Positions 45,854 through 54,535 of a stretch of 64,000 bases of DNA are shown one piece after another. The stretch is from Bacteroidales bacterium UBA5833 (lineage in GTDB: Bacteria; Bacteroidota; Bacteroidia; Bacteroidales; Lentimicrobiaceae). Location of the stretch: assembly GCA_002433025.1 (NCBI GenBank), contig DJGZ01000022.1, positions 167,538 to 231,537 on the forward strand. Reading direction: 5' to 3'. The first letter of the stretch is position 1. Each line of letters opens with the position of its first letter. Position numbers and translations under genes: made by a program. Below the pieces are notes generated by a model that worked only from the letters and a program-made list of their open reading frames with translations, was not told the origin of the DNA and did not search any database.

Positions 45854-45871
45854 TCTGCAAAATTTCTACAC
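45854..45871. repeat. Right copy of the 18-bp end repeat
   Basis: Matches 23860-23877 in 17 of 18 positions, same orientation. It overlaps nothing but the first bases after the Xre stop and lies 50 bp inside attR. Confidence 0.6.
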
Positions 45872-45921
45872 TAACAATAAAAATATTAACAAAAAGCCCG
45901 TCAACATTGAAAAAGAGAAAA

Positions 45922-45948
45922 CCTGGTTCAAGTCCAGGTGGGCCCACT
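45922..45948. repeat. attR
   Basis: 27 bp identical to attL at the tRNA 3' end (23719-23745). Confidence 0.93.
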
Positions 45949-45963
45949 TAATTTTCTTGAAAC

Positions 45964-46012
45964 AATCAGGTGCTCCCTGGTTCATCCCGATAGCGATCGG
46001 GACCAGGTGGGC
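45964..46012. repeat. Degenerate second tRNA 3'-end copy with palindrome in the T loop
   Basis: Begins in the anticodon stem (AATCAGGTGCTCCCTGGTTC) and ends in the acceptor strand (ACCAGGTGGGCC). The T loop is replaced by the self-complementary TCCCGATAGCGATCGGGA. It is 15 bp beyond attR and is probably an old attachment site. Confidence 0.7.
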
Positions 46013-46022
46013 CAAAAATTTA

Positions 46023-46052
46023 AAGGTGTCTTATAAATGGACACCTTTTTTA
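46023..46052 (+). terminator. Terminator downstream of the att copies
   Basis: AAGGTGTC (46023-46030) and GACACCTT (46040-46047) form an 8-bp stem followed by Ts. It may be the displaced terminator of the tRNA. Confidence 0.65.
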
Positions 46053-46054
46053 GT

Positions 46055-46590
46055 ATGGAAAATTTTTTTGTATATAGCCTTATTCGGAAAATATAGATTC
46101 TTATTCATTGTTGTCCGGGTAAAATAAAAAAATTTGACCAATATGCTTTGTAGTTATGGGTTTCAGAAGAATGTAACCAGTTACTGCTTACTTTCACTTT
46201 TTCGCCACAAAGCGATGCACTGAGCCTGCCGAAGTGGCTCAAAGGCACCAAGTTGCACGAATTTATTTTTCTCATTTAGTGGTACTTAGTGTTTCCGTGT
46301 CTTTGTGGCAGGTTCTTTTCATATTTTAACCGGACAATAGTGATTCTTATTATATCGGACAGTCTATAAATCCGTTTGTCAGGTTAGCGGAATCTAACTC
46401 ACATCTGAAAAATCACGCATTTACCAAAAGAGCTGATGACTGGAAAGTGTTTCTTACGATTCAATGCGAAAGCAGAACGCAAGCGATTCTGATAGAAAAA
46501 CACATAAAAAAAATGAAAAGCAAAAAATATCTCAATAATCTCAAAGCTATTCCAGATATGGTGCTAAATCTACTCCAAAAATATTGCTAA
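46055..46590 (+). pseudogene. GIY-YIG nuclease domain gene broken by a MITE-like insert
   Basis: A plausible N-terminus MENFFVYS starts at 46055, but the frame stops at 46094-46096. The body of a GIY-YIG endonuclease domain resumes at 46330 (DSYYIGQSINPFVRL, then RADDWKVFL and ILIEKHIKKMKSKKYL) and ends with TAA at 46588-46590. Between them lies a 236-bp insert with inverted ends. Small single-domain GIY-YIG proteins of about 85-95 residues are common in Bacteroidota. Removing the insert at the 10-bp repeat does not fully restore frame, so it has also decayed. Confidence 0.7.
46106..46341. mobile_element. MITE-like insertion
   Basis: 16-bp inverted ends (46111-46126 and 46322-46337) match in 15 of 16 positions, and the element is flanked by the direct repeat GATTCTTATT (46096-46105 and 46342-46351). 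An inner inverted pair GCCACAAAG/CTTTGTGGC (46204-46212, 46303-46311) is of the type common between Bacteroidota genes. No coding capacity. Confidence 0.65.
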
Positions 46591-46608
46591 AGTATTAGTT
46601 AAGGAATT

Positions 46609-46653
46609 GCTCCCTGGTTCATCCCGATGGCGATCGGGACCAGGTGGGCCCAC
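46609..46653. repeat. Third degenerate tRNA 3'-end copy
   Basis: Same structure as 45964-46012: CTCCCTGGTTC, a T-loop palindrome (one base different, TCCCGATGGCGATCGGGA), ACCAGGTGGGCCCAC. Followed 13 bp later by a hairpin terminator. Confidence 0.7.
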
Positions 46654-46665
46654 ATACAGACACAA

Positions 46666-46702
46666 GGGTTTCAGAACATTTTAGTTTTGAAACCTATTTT
46701 TT
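46666..46702 (+). terminator. Hairpin terminator after the third att copy
   Basis: GGTTTCA (46667-46673) pairs with TGAAACC (46688-46694), extended imperfectly inside, followed by TATTTTTT. Confidence 0.6.
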
Positions 46703-46809
46703 GCACAACAGGCAGCTTAAATCTGCACCTCTCTGGACTCCGGTAATTCTATTCAGCAATCCCGTTCCGGCAACTTCGGAAATCAACGGGATTCTTCATG
46801 CATTAATGC

Positions 46810-46817
46810 TATATTTG
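46810..46817 (+). promoter_or_regulatory. Candidate -7 element for the sugar dehydrogenase
   Basis: TATATTTG matches TAnnTTTG, 18 bp before the start codon. No clear -33 partner. Confidence 0.35.
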
Positions 46818-46835
46818 TAATTCAATCAACCATTT

Positions 46836-48263
46836 ATGACCGTGAAACAAAAAGTGATCATAGTTGCCGGCATTGTTGCATTAGCCCTTGCCGGAATGCT
46901 GGGGTTTATGTCGTTGAAAAATAACACTTCCGCCCAGGATAAGACCGCAGCCCTCAATTACCAGACCTATTGCGCCGGCTGCCACGGCGAAAAACTCGAA
47001 AAATTTACCGCCAACAAATGGATGGACGAACCGGACAACGCCTCCATCATACAGAGCATCAAAACGGGGTTAGAAGCAGAAGGCATGCCGGCCTTCGCAC
47101 AGACTTTTACGGATGCCGAAATAGTGGAACTGGCTGCCTATGTCAGAAAAGGAATCCCTGCCGACCGAAGCCTGCTGAAACCTGCCTTAAGAGAAGGGGA
47201 TGTTACAAAGTCGGAGGTACAGGATTTTATCACTGAGACTGTGGTGACCGGTCTGGATGTGCCCTGGGGACTGGCATTTCTTCCCGGCGGCGACCTGCTG
47301 ATTTCGGAGCGCGCCGGAACGCTGCACCGCTTTTCAAACGGAAAATTATCCCCGCCCATCCAAGGACTGCCACCCATCAGGGCGAAAGGACAGGGCGGAC
47401 TGCTCGACCTGTGCCTGCATCCCGATTATCAGGAGAATGGCTGGATTTACATTGCCTACAGCGCCCAGTATACCGAAAGCGGGAAAACCCTCAGCAATAC
47501 GGCCATAATGCGGGCCAGGCTCGAAGGCAATCAGCTGAAGGATCAGCAGGTGCTCTTCAGGGGAACCCCCTATACCGACCGCTCGCATCACTTCGGGTGC
47601 AAACTGGCCTTCGACGGCAAGGGGCACCTGTTTTTCGGTATCGGCGACCGGGGACAGCACTTCGATTTCCCGCAGGAACTCGACAATGCCAACGGAAAGA
47701 TCCACCGCATCAACGACGATGGCTCCATCCCTGCTGATAATCCGTTTGCAAATGTCAGCGGCGCGCTGCCTTCCATCTACAGCTACGGGCACCGGAATCC
47801 GCAGGGCACCAGCATTCATCCGCAAACCGGCGAACTCTGGGTGTCGGAACACGGCCCCCGCGGGGGGGATGAGTTAAACCTGGCGGAACCGGGAAAAAAC
47901 TACGGATGGCCGGTAATTTCCTACGGAATCAATTACAACGGCACCATTCTCACCGAACTGACGGAAAAAGAAGGCATGGAGCAGCCCGTTTATTACTGGA
48001 CCCCCTCCATTGCCCCCTGCGGCATGACATTCCTTACCGGCGGCCGCTATAAAAACTGGGAGAACAACCTTTTTATCGGTTCACTGCGGTTTGAATACCT
48101 TGAAAGGGTGGTGCTGAACGGCAGGTCGGTTACGCACACTGAAAAGCTGCTGGAAGGGATCGGCCGTGTAAGAAACGTGGTGGTAAGCCCCGATGGTCTG
48201 ATTTACGTGGCCACCGAAACACCCGGCAAGATAGTGCGCCTGGTACCTGTGGATAAAAAATGA
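46836..48263 (+). CDS. Cytochrome c / PQQ-dependent soluble sugar dehydrogenase fusion
   Basis: A 475-residue exported enzyme. N-terminal signal anchor (VIIVAGIVALALAGMLGFM), then a class I cytochrome c domain with heme motif CAGCH (residues 46-50) and likely axial Met84 (GMPAF). The rest is a six-bladed propeller of the GSDH/aldose sugar dehydrogenase family: GLDVPWGLAFLPGGDLLISER, HRNPQGTSIHP, WVSEHGPRGGDELN and FIGSLRFEYL. It would oxidise aldose sugars in the periplasm and hand electrons to its own heme. PQQ synthesis genes are not in the window, so cofactor source is unknown. Confidence 0.88.
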   Translation: MTVKQKVIIVAGIVALALAGMLGFMSLKNNTSAQDKTAALNYQTYCAGCHGEKLEKFTANKWMDEPDNASIIQSIKTGLEAEGMPAFAQTFTDAEIVELAAYVRKGIPADRSLLKPALREGDVTKSEVQDFITETVVTGLDVPWGLAFLPGGDLLISERAGTLHRFSNGKLSPPIQGLPPIRAKGQGGLLDLCLHPDYQENGWIYIAYSAQYTESGKTLSNTAIMRARLEGNQLKDQQVLFRGTPYTDRSHHFGCKLAFDGKGHLFFGIGDRGQHFDFPQELDNANGKIHRINDDGSIPADNPFANVSGALPSIYSYGHRNPQGTSIHPQTGELWVSEHGPRGGDELNLAEPGKNYGWPVISYGINYNGTILTELTEKEGMEQPVYYWTPSIAPCGMTFLTGGRYKNWENNLFIGSLRFEYLERVVLNGRSVTHTEKLLEGIGRVRNVVVSPDGLIYVATETPGKIVRLVPVDKK

Positions 48264-48339
48264 AACCACGGTTTCCGCACCAGATACAATATTGAAGTCC
48301 GACCAACAAGACCGGTTATTTCATCTAATATGTTTATGC

Positions 48340-50403
48340 ATGCCAATAAAAGGCCTGACATTTATACTCTCCGTTGCCCTGCTGTTACTGTCAGGACTGA
48401 CAAATATCTTTAGTCAGAATACCGGTCAGCTTCCGGCCGGCACTCAGTCGCCGGATACTGCCATTATCCTGGAAAAGATCACCATTGAAGGTTTCCGTTT
48501 GAGCCGCTATCAACGCTTATTCCCGGGCAATCTGGCTGTTGTTTCCGGAGATGCGCTTGTCCCTGCCGACGGCACCAACCTGGCAGCCACACTGAATGCT
48601 GTTCCCGGCGTAAGTATGCAAAGCGGCACTTACGCCACCAACCGCATTGTGATCAGGGGAATGGGAAGCCGCACCCCTTACAATACCAACCGCATCAGGT
48701 CCTACCTCAACGACATTCCACTAACAACTTCCGACGGCATTTCAACCCCCGAAGACATTGATGCGACCGGCCTTGGCCGGATTGAAGTGATCCGGGGGCC
48801 GGCATCCGCGCTGTATGGTTCGGGACTGGGAGGAAGCATCAACTTATTCACCCCCGAAAAGTTGCAGCAGGAGGGCATATTCAATATAAGCTACGGAAGC
48901 TTCAACACCCTAAGAACCAGCTTCTCCGGAACGGTCAACATGGCAAAGTCCGGCTGGTGGGGCAGCCTCAGTCACCTGAATTCGGGCGGTTACCGCGATA
49001 ACAATGAATTCAAACGCACAACCTTCATCACCACGGGCAGGTGGCGACAACCCAAATGGACGATGAAATCCACACTGATGCTGACGGGTTCGGAGGGTGA
49101 GATTCCGAGTTCGCTGGGCAAAACACAATTTAAAAACGAACCACGGGCCGCCGCTTCCAACTGGGCCGCGATTGAAGGCTACAAGCGGATTCGGAAGGCC
49201 CTGGCGGGAACCACCCTTACCAACAGCCTGTCGCCCCTCCTCAGCAGTCAGCTTACCCTTCACGGGAAGTGGAGCGATAACTTCGAAAAAAGGCCATTCA
49301 ACAACCTCAGCGATCAGACCCTGAGTGCCGGAGTCCGTGGAAAACTGAGCTATAACGGGCCTGCCACCGATTGGGTGCTTGGCATTGACTGGAGTACGGA
49401 ACAGTACAAATGGAGGCTTCATCTGGACGGCATCCTGCTGAATGAGAACCGTGAAAACCGCGACCTGCTGGGTTTGTTTGGCATTATGAATTACAGGCCT
49501 GCCCCCCGCCTCAGTATTTCGCTGGCCGCGGCCCTGAACCATATCCGCTACCGGCTCACCGATCTGTTTGCCGGTGATGGGGATCAATCCGGCAGCCGCC
49601 ATTTCCCCGTGATTGTCTCCCCGCGGTTCGGAATCAACTATGTCGCCAACAGCCACTTTACTTTCTATGCTTCAGCGGGTCATGGATTCTCCATGCCTTC
49701 GCCCGAGGAGACCCTCCTGCCTGCCGGAACCGTAAATCCGGATATCAGGCCCGAACAAGGCATGCAATATGAAACCGGAACCCGGATGAACCTGTTAAAC
49801 GAAGCACTGGAGGCAGAAATATCCGTTTATTGGATTGAGCTTGACAACCTGCTGCTGACCAAGCGCATCACCGAAGATATTTTCACCGGAATCAATGCCG
49901 GAAAAACCCGTCACCAGGGACTGGAGTTGCTGCTGCGGAGCAGGATCTTCGATTCAGGAAACATTCCGGGAAAACTGAAAACCACTTTCAGCTATACATT
50001 CTCCCGGAACCGTTTTATCGATTTTACCGACGATGGAAATACTTACGATGACAACGACCTGCCCGGCATCCCTGACCATAATGCCCGGCTGCAGCTGACC
50101 TGGAGTCCTGCTGATCGGCTTGAAGTAACCACAAACTATGAATACACCGGCAATCAGTATATCAACGACGCCAATACAAAAGAATATGAGGGCTATTTTC
50201 TGCTGAACCTGAAAGCCCTGGCCCAGTTTAGCCTGAAGAAAACCGGAAACTTCAAGGTATTCGCAGGCATCAATAACCTGACTAACACCCATTACGCCTC
50301 CATGCTGCTGGTGAATGCCCCGGCTTTCGGCAACAGCGAACCGCGTTATTATTATCCTGGTCTGCCCAGACATTTCTATGCGGGGGTGGAGGTCAGATTT
50401 TGA
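48340..50403 (+). CDS. TonB-dependent outer-membrane receptor
   Basis: A 687-residue receptor. Signal peptide (GLTFILSVALLLLSGLTNIFSQ), plug domain (LAATLNAVPGVSMQSG; IEVIRGPASALYGSGLGGSI), a 22-strand barrel with a C-terminal aromatic residue (HFYAGVEVRF). There is no STN domain or SusC-type carboxypeptidase-like domain, so it resembles siderophore/metal/cofactor receptors. The ATG at 48340 gives a clean signal peptide; a TTG at 48292 is possible but less likely. It follows the sugar dehydrogenase on the same strand. Confidence 0.9.
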   Translation: MPIKGLTFILSVALLLLSGLTNIFSQNTGQLPAGTQSPDTAIILEKITIEGFRLSRYQRLFPGNLAVVSGDALVPADGTNLAATLNAVPGVSMQSGTYATNRIVIRGMGSRTPYNTNRIRSYLNDIPLTTSDGISTPEDIDATGLGRIEVIRGPASALYGSGLGGSINLFTPEKLQQEGIFNISYGSFNTLRTSFSGTVNMAKSGWWGSLSHLNSGGYRDNNEFKRTTFITTGRWRQPKWTMKSTLMLTGSEGEIPSSLGKTQFKNEPRAAASNWAAIEGYKRIRKALAGTTLTNSLSPLLSSQLTLHGKWSDNFEKRPFNNLSDQTLSAGVRGKLSYNGPATDWVLGIDWSTEQYKWRLHLDGILLNENRENRDLLGLFGIMNYRPAPRLSISLAAALNHIRYRLTDLFAGDGDQSGSRHFPVIVSPRFGINYVANSHFTFYASAGHGFSMPSPEETLLPAGTVNPDIRPEQGMQYETGTRMNLLNEALEAEISVYWIELDNLLLTKRITEDIFTGINAGKTRHQGLELLLRSRIFDSGNIPGKLKTTFSYTFSRNRFIDFTDDGNTYDDNDLPGIPDHNARLQLTWSPADRLEVTTNYEYTGNQYINDANTKEYEGYFLLNLKALAQFSLKKTGNFKVFAGINNLTNTHYASMLLVNAPAFGNSEPRYYYPGLPRHFYAGVEVRF

Positions 50404-50648
50404 AAGCCGAAGATTTGATATTGCCACGGAAAATGAAACCTCTGTTTGTATAGAAAACCGTAAAATCTATACATACCGGGTTCCAATTGTAAAGAAAAAT
50501 GGAAAATCTATACATAATAACCCATTCTATATCGTGACGTTTCGAGCTTAACAACCGCCAATTACCTGAATACCTTGGCCGCAGTTAAACTACAACGAAA
50601 AGCAAAACCGGAAAATGGCAATTACTGTATCAATGAGCCATTGCCTGA

Positions 50649-50720
50649 ATTATTGACAAAAAGATAGGATTCCGCGGAATACCCAGGCATTTTTATGCCC
50701 GGGTAGAGGCCAGATATTAA
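50649..50720 (+). pseudogene. Remnant of a TonB receptor C-terminus
   Basis: Translates to a tail ending FRGIPRHFYARVEARY followed by TAA. It closely parallels the last residues of the receptor just upstream (GLPRHFYAGVEVRF). It is preceded by a stop, so only the 3' end of a second, lost copy remains. Confidence 0.6.
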
Positions 50721-50737
50721 TTCGGGAAGAAACTGTA

Positions 50738-50775
50738 AACCCGGATTAAGCATTGTCAAATGCTTAATCCGGGTT
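50738..50775. terminator. 15-bp perfect hairpin between convergent genes
   Basis: 50738-50752 is the perfect reverse complement of 50761-50775, and inner bases extend the stem. It stands between the convergent receptor and GH65 genes. T-runs are weak, so the terminator role is inferred from position. Confidence 0.55.
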
Positions 50776-50883
50776 AAAAATATCTGAGGCCCTTTCTAAG
50801 CTAAGGCAGCGGGATTTACTAACTGAAGCCCTGTTATAAAAAGGACAAATTAATTCTGAATTATTTCAGTTTGGCAGCACCAT

Positions 50884-52938
50884 CTATTTCTTTTGACCAG
50901 AGGATTGCACTGCACGGTAAGTCGTTTTTAGAGGGCCGGCTCCGGTAATTGTAAGACTTTTCCAGTGATCCGGCAAGCATGGGGTATGCTGAACAATCCC
51001 CGAATCCGTCAGTTGCAGACCGCCAAAACCGAAGATAACAGCCTGAAGGAGTCCCCCGGCACCGGTAGCAAAATAAGTATTGTCGAAATCTGCCGTTTCG
51101 GCAAGGGCGCCAAAAGGAGGGCGCTTGTTGGGAACATATCCTTTCCTGAACAACCGGAATGCTTTTTCAGCTTCACCCATCCTGGCATACAGTATTGATA
51201 AAATTGAATGGCTCATGGCAGGACCTTCGGCAGCAATGCGCGGCTCATAATATTCAAGGTCAGATTTAACCTGACCCCTGTCTGTAATCACATCAAGGGG
51301 ATAAGACAGTAAATTCACATCAGCCTGTTTGATGATTTCCCCGTTATATTCAGCATGTTCACGGGTAACGCCATTATCCATTTTCAGGATTCTTAAATTA
51401 CCTGAGACCTCATCCCATAGTTTATCATATTGCATTCCAAGCGCTGATGCGGCCTTTGCAGCATATTTTAAGACCGTAATGACAGATCCGTTGGTAAAAG
51501 CATTGTCATTCACGTTGGGCGCGAATTCATTGGCTCCCACCACATTGTTGACAGACCACGACCCGTCTCTGTTTTTTTCTGCCCTGCTTACCCAGAATGC
51601 CGCAATCTCAGCCAACACCGGGTAAGCCTTACTTCTAAGCCAGGCAGTATCATGCGTCACACGAAAATAATTCCAGAGTGCAATTCCGATATCTGCGGTG
51701 ATGTGATGTTCAAATGTACCGGTAAGTGCCCACGAGGGCGTAGCCTCTTCCCCGGTGTCGTCTGACTCCCAGGGGTACATTGCGCCCTGATACCCGTAAA
51801 CAGATGCCTTTTGCTTTGCCTTTCCAAGCCGGTCTATCCTGTAATCGAGCAGGGAAGCGGCTATTTGCCGGTTAAAGACAAGCAGCGGAGGAAACATCCA
51901 AAGCTCTGTATCCCAGAACACATGCCCGTTGTAAATCCTGGAAGAAAGGCCCATCGGAGGGATGCTCAGACCCGTGCCGGGCGCTGCAAAAGCATATAAG
52001 TGATACAATGCCAGCCTGACGTCCTGCTGCGATTCCTTATCCCCTTCAATGATTATATCACCCTGCCATAATTCTTCCCAAAGCTTTTTATGCTGATCCA
52101 GTGCTTTATCCTTGTTATCACGCATCAGATAAATGACCATCCGCTCCGATTCATTCTGAGGGTCGGCAAAATCACCTGTAGTACATACCGCGCCAGCCCA
52201 GGCAAATTTCAGGGTTTGTCCTTTGCCCTTCACACTTTTGAAGTTCAGCTGATGCTCATATTCGTCAATTAACACATGGCTGAGTTCAGGTGATTCTTTT
52301 TCAAAAATAAATGAGGCTGTGGCAGATATTTTATGCCTTTGATACCTGCTGACTGCATTGGTTTGCAGCAAGGGCATCTCAATTTCATTGTCCTTCAGTA
52401 TCCTGAAAGTGGAAATCCCGGGAATAAGGTCCTGCGGTGTATGGATCACCCCCGAAACACTGATATTGATTGATTGCTGCAAAGAGGTGATATTAACATC
52501 CGTAAGTGCCATATATGGCATACCCCTCAGTGCACAGGTCCGGTACGATATGCTTGCTTTGTTTTTGAAAACGAATGAGGTCTCCAGATAGGCCTCTTTC
52601 ATATTCAGGATTTGCTGCCATCCGGTTACCGACTGAAGGTCAACAGTTTCCCCGTCAATTGTTATATTCAGGCCGGCAAAATTTATGCCTTCCACAATTT
52701 TACTGACGCCCAGATCAGATTCTTTCTCATAAATATTATTGAGAATAACGGACTTTACCTTAAACGGAATTTCCACCGGCGTTAAACCGATTCTTCCGTT
52801 CGACAGCGCGATGCCGATATAGTTTTCAGGATTTTTCACGACAATCACCCATGATGAATCCATATCAGGCGAATGCACCCGGCCATAGCCCAGGGAACAT
52901 AAAAAAAAGAAGAGCAGGGTGAATATATTGTTTTTCAT
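50884..52938 (-). CDS. Glycoside hydrolase family 65 protein, exported
   Basis: A 684-residue secreted or periplasmic enzyme with a signal peptide (NIFTLLFFFLCSLGYG). GH65 marks: GHVFWDTELWMFPPLL, GAMYPWESDDTGEE, and VVGANEFAPNVNDNAFTN with the probable general-acid Glu471. Family 65 acts on alpha-glucosides such as trehalose, kojibiose or nigerose, and a branch removes glucose from glucosyl-galactosyl-hydroxylysine of collagen. The signal peptide and partner susCD suggest hydrolysis at the cell surface or in the periplasm. The ATG at 52938 is chosen for the signal peptide; an upstream frame begins at 53034. It is the last gene of the locus. Confidence 0.88.
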   Translation of the reverse strand: MKNNIFTLLFFFLCSLGYGRVHSPDMDSSWVIVVKNPENYIGIALSNGRIGLTPVEIPFKVKSVILNNIYEKESDLGVSKIVEGINFAGLNITIDGETVDLQSVTGWQQILNMKEAYLETSFVFKNKASISYRTCALRGMPYMALTDVNITSLQQSINISVSGVIHTPQDLIPGISTFRILKDNEIEMPLLQTNAVSRYQRHKISATASFIFEKESPELSHVLIDEYEHQLNFKSVKGKGQTLKFAWAGAVCTTGDFADPQNESERMVIYLMRDNKDKALDQHKKLWEELWQGDIIIEGDKESQQDVRLALYHLYAFAAPGTGLSIPPMGLSSRIYNGHVFWDTELWMFPPLLVFNRQIAASLLDYRIDRLGKAKQKASVYGYQGAMYPWESDDTGEEATPSWALTGTFEHHITADIGIALWNYFRVTHDTAWLRSKAYPVLAEIAAFWVSRAEKNRDGSWSVNNVVGANEFAPNVNDNAFTNGSVITVLKYAAKAASALGMQYDKLWDEVSGNLRILKMDNGVTREHAEYNGEIIKQADVNLLSYPLDVITDRGQVKSDLEYYEPRIAAEGPAMSHSILSILYARMGEAEKAFRLFRKGYVPNKRPPFGALAETADFDNTYFATGAGGLLQAVIFGFGGLQLTDSGIVQHTPCLPDHWKSLTITGAGPLKTTYRAVQSSGQKK

Positions 52939-53046
52939 GTCTTTACAATTTTCAATGATATACTGTTCACAGCAGCGGAATGCCGTAAGAAAGGGAACGG
53001 AAAACCCGTTCCCTTTACTCAAAGCACACACCAACCAACCAATGAT

Positions 53047-54513
53047 TTAATAACCGGGATTCGGCGTAAGATTGGGATTTACATCCAGTTCGGTCTGAGG
53101 GATAGGGTAAAGCCCCAGGCGTGCCGGCTGATATCCGAGCGGACCCAGTTCCTGCACGGCGAGGCCCCAGCGAACCAGGTCGAAATACCGCTTACCTTCG
53201 AGGGCAAGCTCCACCCGCCGCTCATGAACAATAGCAGCAAAAAGGTCCTCTGAGCCGGTAAGATCGGGGAGTACTCCTGTATTACCGCCGCGGGCGCGCT
53301 GCCTGATAAGATTGACTTTTGCCACAGCCTCTCCGGTATTTCCGAGTCTGAAAGCTGCTTCGGCATATCCCAGCAGGACTTCAGCATACCTGATTTGTTT
53401 CAGGTTCTGCTCGTGCCGCTCTGCATTCCCGCCAACCGGAACATCCACAACATATTTACCGTAGCTCATGCCGGTTTCGGGGGCCCATGCAGCCTGAAAA
53501 GGAAAGTCTTTTACCTCTTCCGAAATGATATCGCCTTCCCTGATGACAGTATATCTTAAGCGGGGGTCGCCTTCCTCAAATTCGTCAACCAGATCCTGGG
53601 TAGGCATGCAGAATCCCAGGCCGAAGATGGTAGATCCGTTCCTGGGCCTTACCCAGAAGTTGAAACCATTGCCATAGGAAAACTCCTCCCCACCCTTGAA
53701 TTGAGTTTCAAATACAGACTCCACACCATTGTCGGATTCGGGCTTGAAAATATCGCCGAAGTTTGTTTCGAGGCGGTAGTTTCCGCTTTCAATTACCGAT
53801 TTGTATGCTTCGAAAGCATCCTGCCATTTTTCCTGAAACAGACAAGCATTCCCCAGTAAAGCCAGCGAAGCCCCTTTGTCGGCCCTGCCAATTTCGGAAG
53901 CGGAATACTGGTTTTTCCAGGGGAGCAAACCGGCGGCAGTAGTCAGGTTTTCTTCGATAAATGCCCAGGTTGCCGCTGTGGTTGCCCTGGCTGGGGTTTT
54001 CTCAGCATTTTTCGTTGAAGACATAATCGGAACACCGCCGTACCTGATAACCAGGTTATAGTAATAGAATCCCCTCAGGAAATAAGCTTCCCCGAGTATC
54101 CTGTCTTTCTTCGCCTGATCCATTTCTATATCAGGCACGTAGTCCAGTACCAGGTTGCAGAGGTAAATACCCTTGAAATACAACCCCCAGATGGTCTGAT
54201 TTACTCCGTCAGTAGCACTGAAATTCAGGTTGTCAAAGCTGGTAAGGGCAGCCAGGTCCACGCCCTGCCCTTTGACGGCATCGTCTGATATGATGTCCTT
54301 TTTGAAGGCAATGCTCTTCATCCAGAAATCGTGCAGTATTGAATATGCTGCATTGGCTGCGGCTTCAGCATCTTCAGCAGTCTTATAAAAATTGCTCGTT
54401 GACAATACGCCATTGGGCGCCTTGTCGAGGAATCCATCATCCTTCTGGCAGGAGGAAGCAAAAAGCAGCAGAAAGAGTGCCGTTATTGTTGCAATGTATA
54501 GTTGATTTTTCAT
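53047..54513 (-). CDS. SusD/RagB-family nutrient-binding lipoprotein
   Basis: A 488-residue surface lipoprotein. Lipobox Cys22 (LLFASSCQKDD), then the TPR-rich SusD fold: DAEAAANAAYSILHDF at the start, ILGEAYFLRGFYYYNLVIRYGGVPI, and C-terminal RRVELALEGKRYFDLVRWG, all characteristic. It caps the SusC transporter encoded 22 bp upstream and captures glycan for import. Confidence 0.95.
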   Translation of the reverse strand: MKNQLYIATITALFLLLFASSCQKDDGFLDKAPNGVLSTSNFYKTAEDAEAAANAAYSILHDFWMKSIAFKKDIISDDAVKGQGVDLAALTSFDNLNFSATDGVNQTIWGLYFKGIYLCNLVLDYVPDIEMDQAKKDRILGEAYFLRGFYYYNLVIRYGGVPIMSSTKNAEKTPARATTAATWAFIEENLTTAAGLLPWKNQYSASEIGRADKGASLALLGNACLFQEKWQDAFEAYKSVIESGNYRLETNFGDIFKPESDNGVESVFETQFKGGEEFSYGNGFNFWVRPRNGSTIFGLGFCMPTQDLVDEFEEGDPRLRYTVIREGDIISEEVKDFPFQAAWAPETGMSYGKYVVDVPVGGNAERHEQNLKQIRYAEVLLGYAEAAFRLGNTGEAVAKVNLIRQRARGGNTGVLPDLTGSEDLFAAIVHERRVELALEGKRYFDLVRWGLAVQELGPLGYQPARLGLYPIPQTELDVNPNLTPNPGY

Positions 54514-54535
54514 GACAGTTGCGTTTTTGCGGTTA

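Larger units (their letters stand above)
23719..45948. mobile_element. tRNA-integrated defence island (22.2 kb)
   Basis: Bounded by an exact 27-bp direct repeat of the tRNA 3' end (23719-23745 and 45922-45948). It carries a tyrosine integrase just inside the left end and an excisionase-like protein plus an Xre-type regulator inside the right end. DNA between the repeats is visibly AT-richer than both flanks. Cargo: about ten genes with defence or toxin-antitoxin families, described one by one. There is no relaxase, type IV secretion or capsid gene, so it is an integrative island that would rely on a helper to move between cells. Confidence 0.9.
50404..50883. other. Gap with repeats and a receptor remnant
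   Basis: AAAATCTATACATA occurs twice near 50461 and 50504. A receptor fragment and a strong hairpin have separate entries. No intact gene. Confidence 0.5.

Noticed and set aside
23719..45948. Integrative conjugative element or prophage
   Set aside because: No relaxase, VirB4/TraG, capsid, terminase or tail gene is present in the interval.
45964..46653. Additional tRNA genes
   Set aside because: Both copies lack the 5' half and the T loop is replaced, so they cannot fold as tRNAs.
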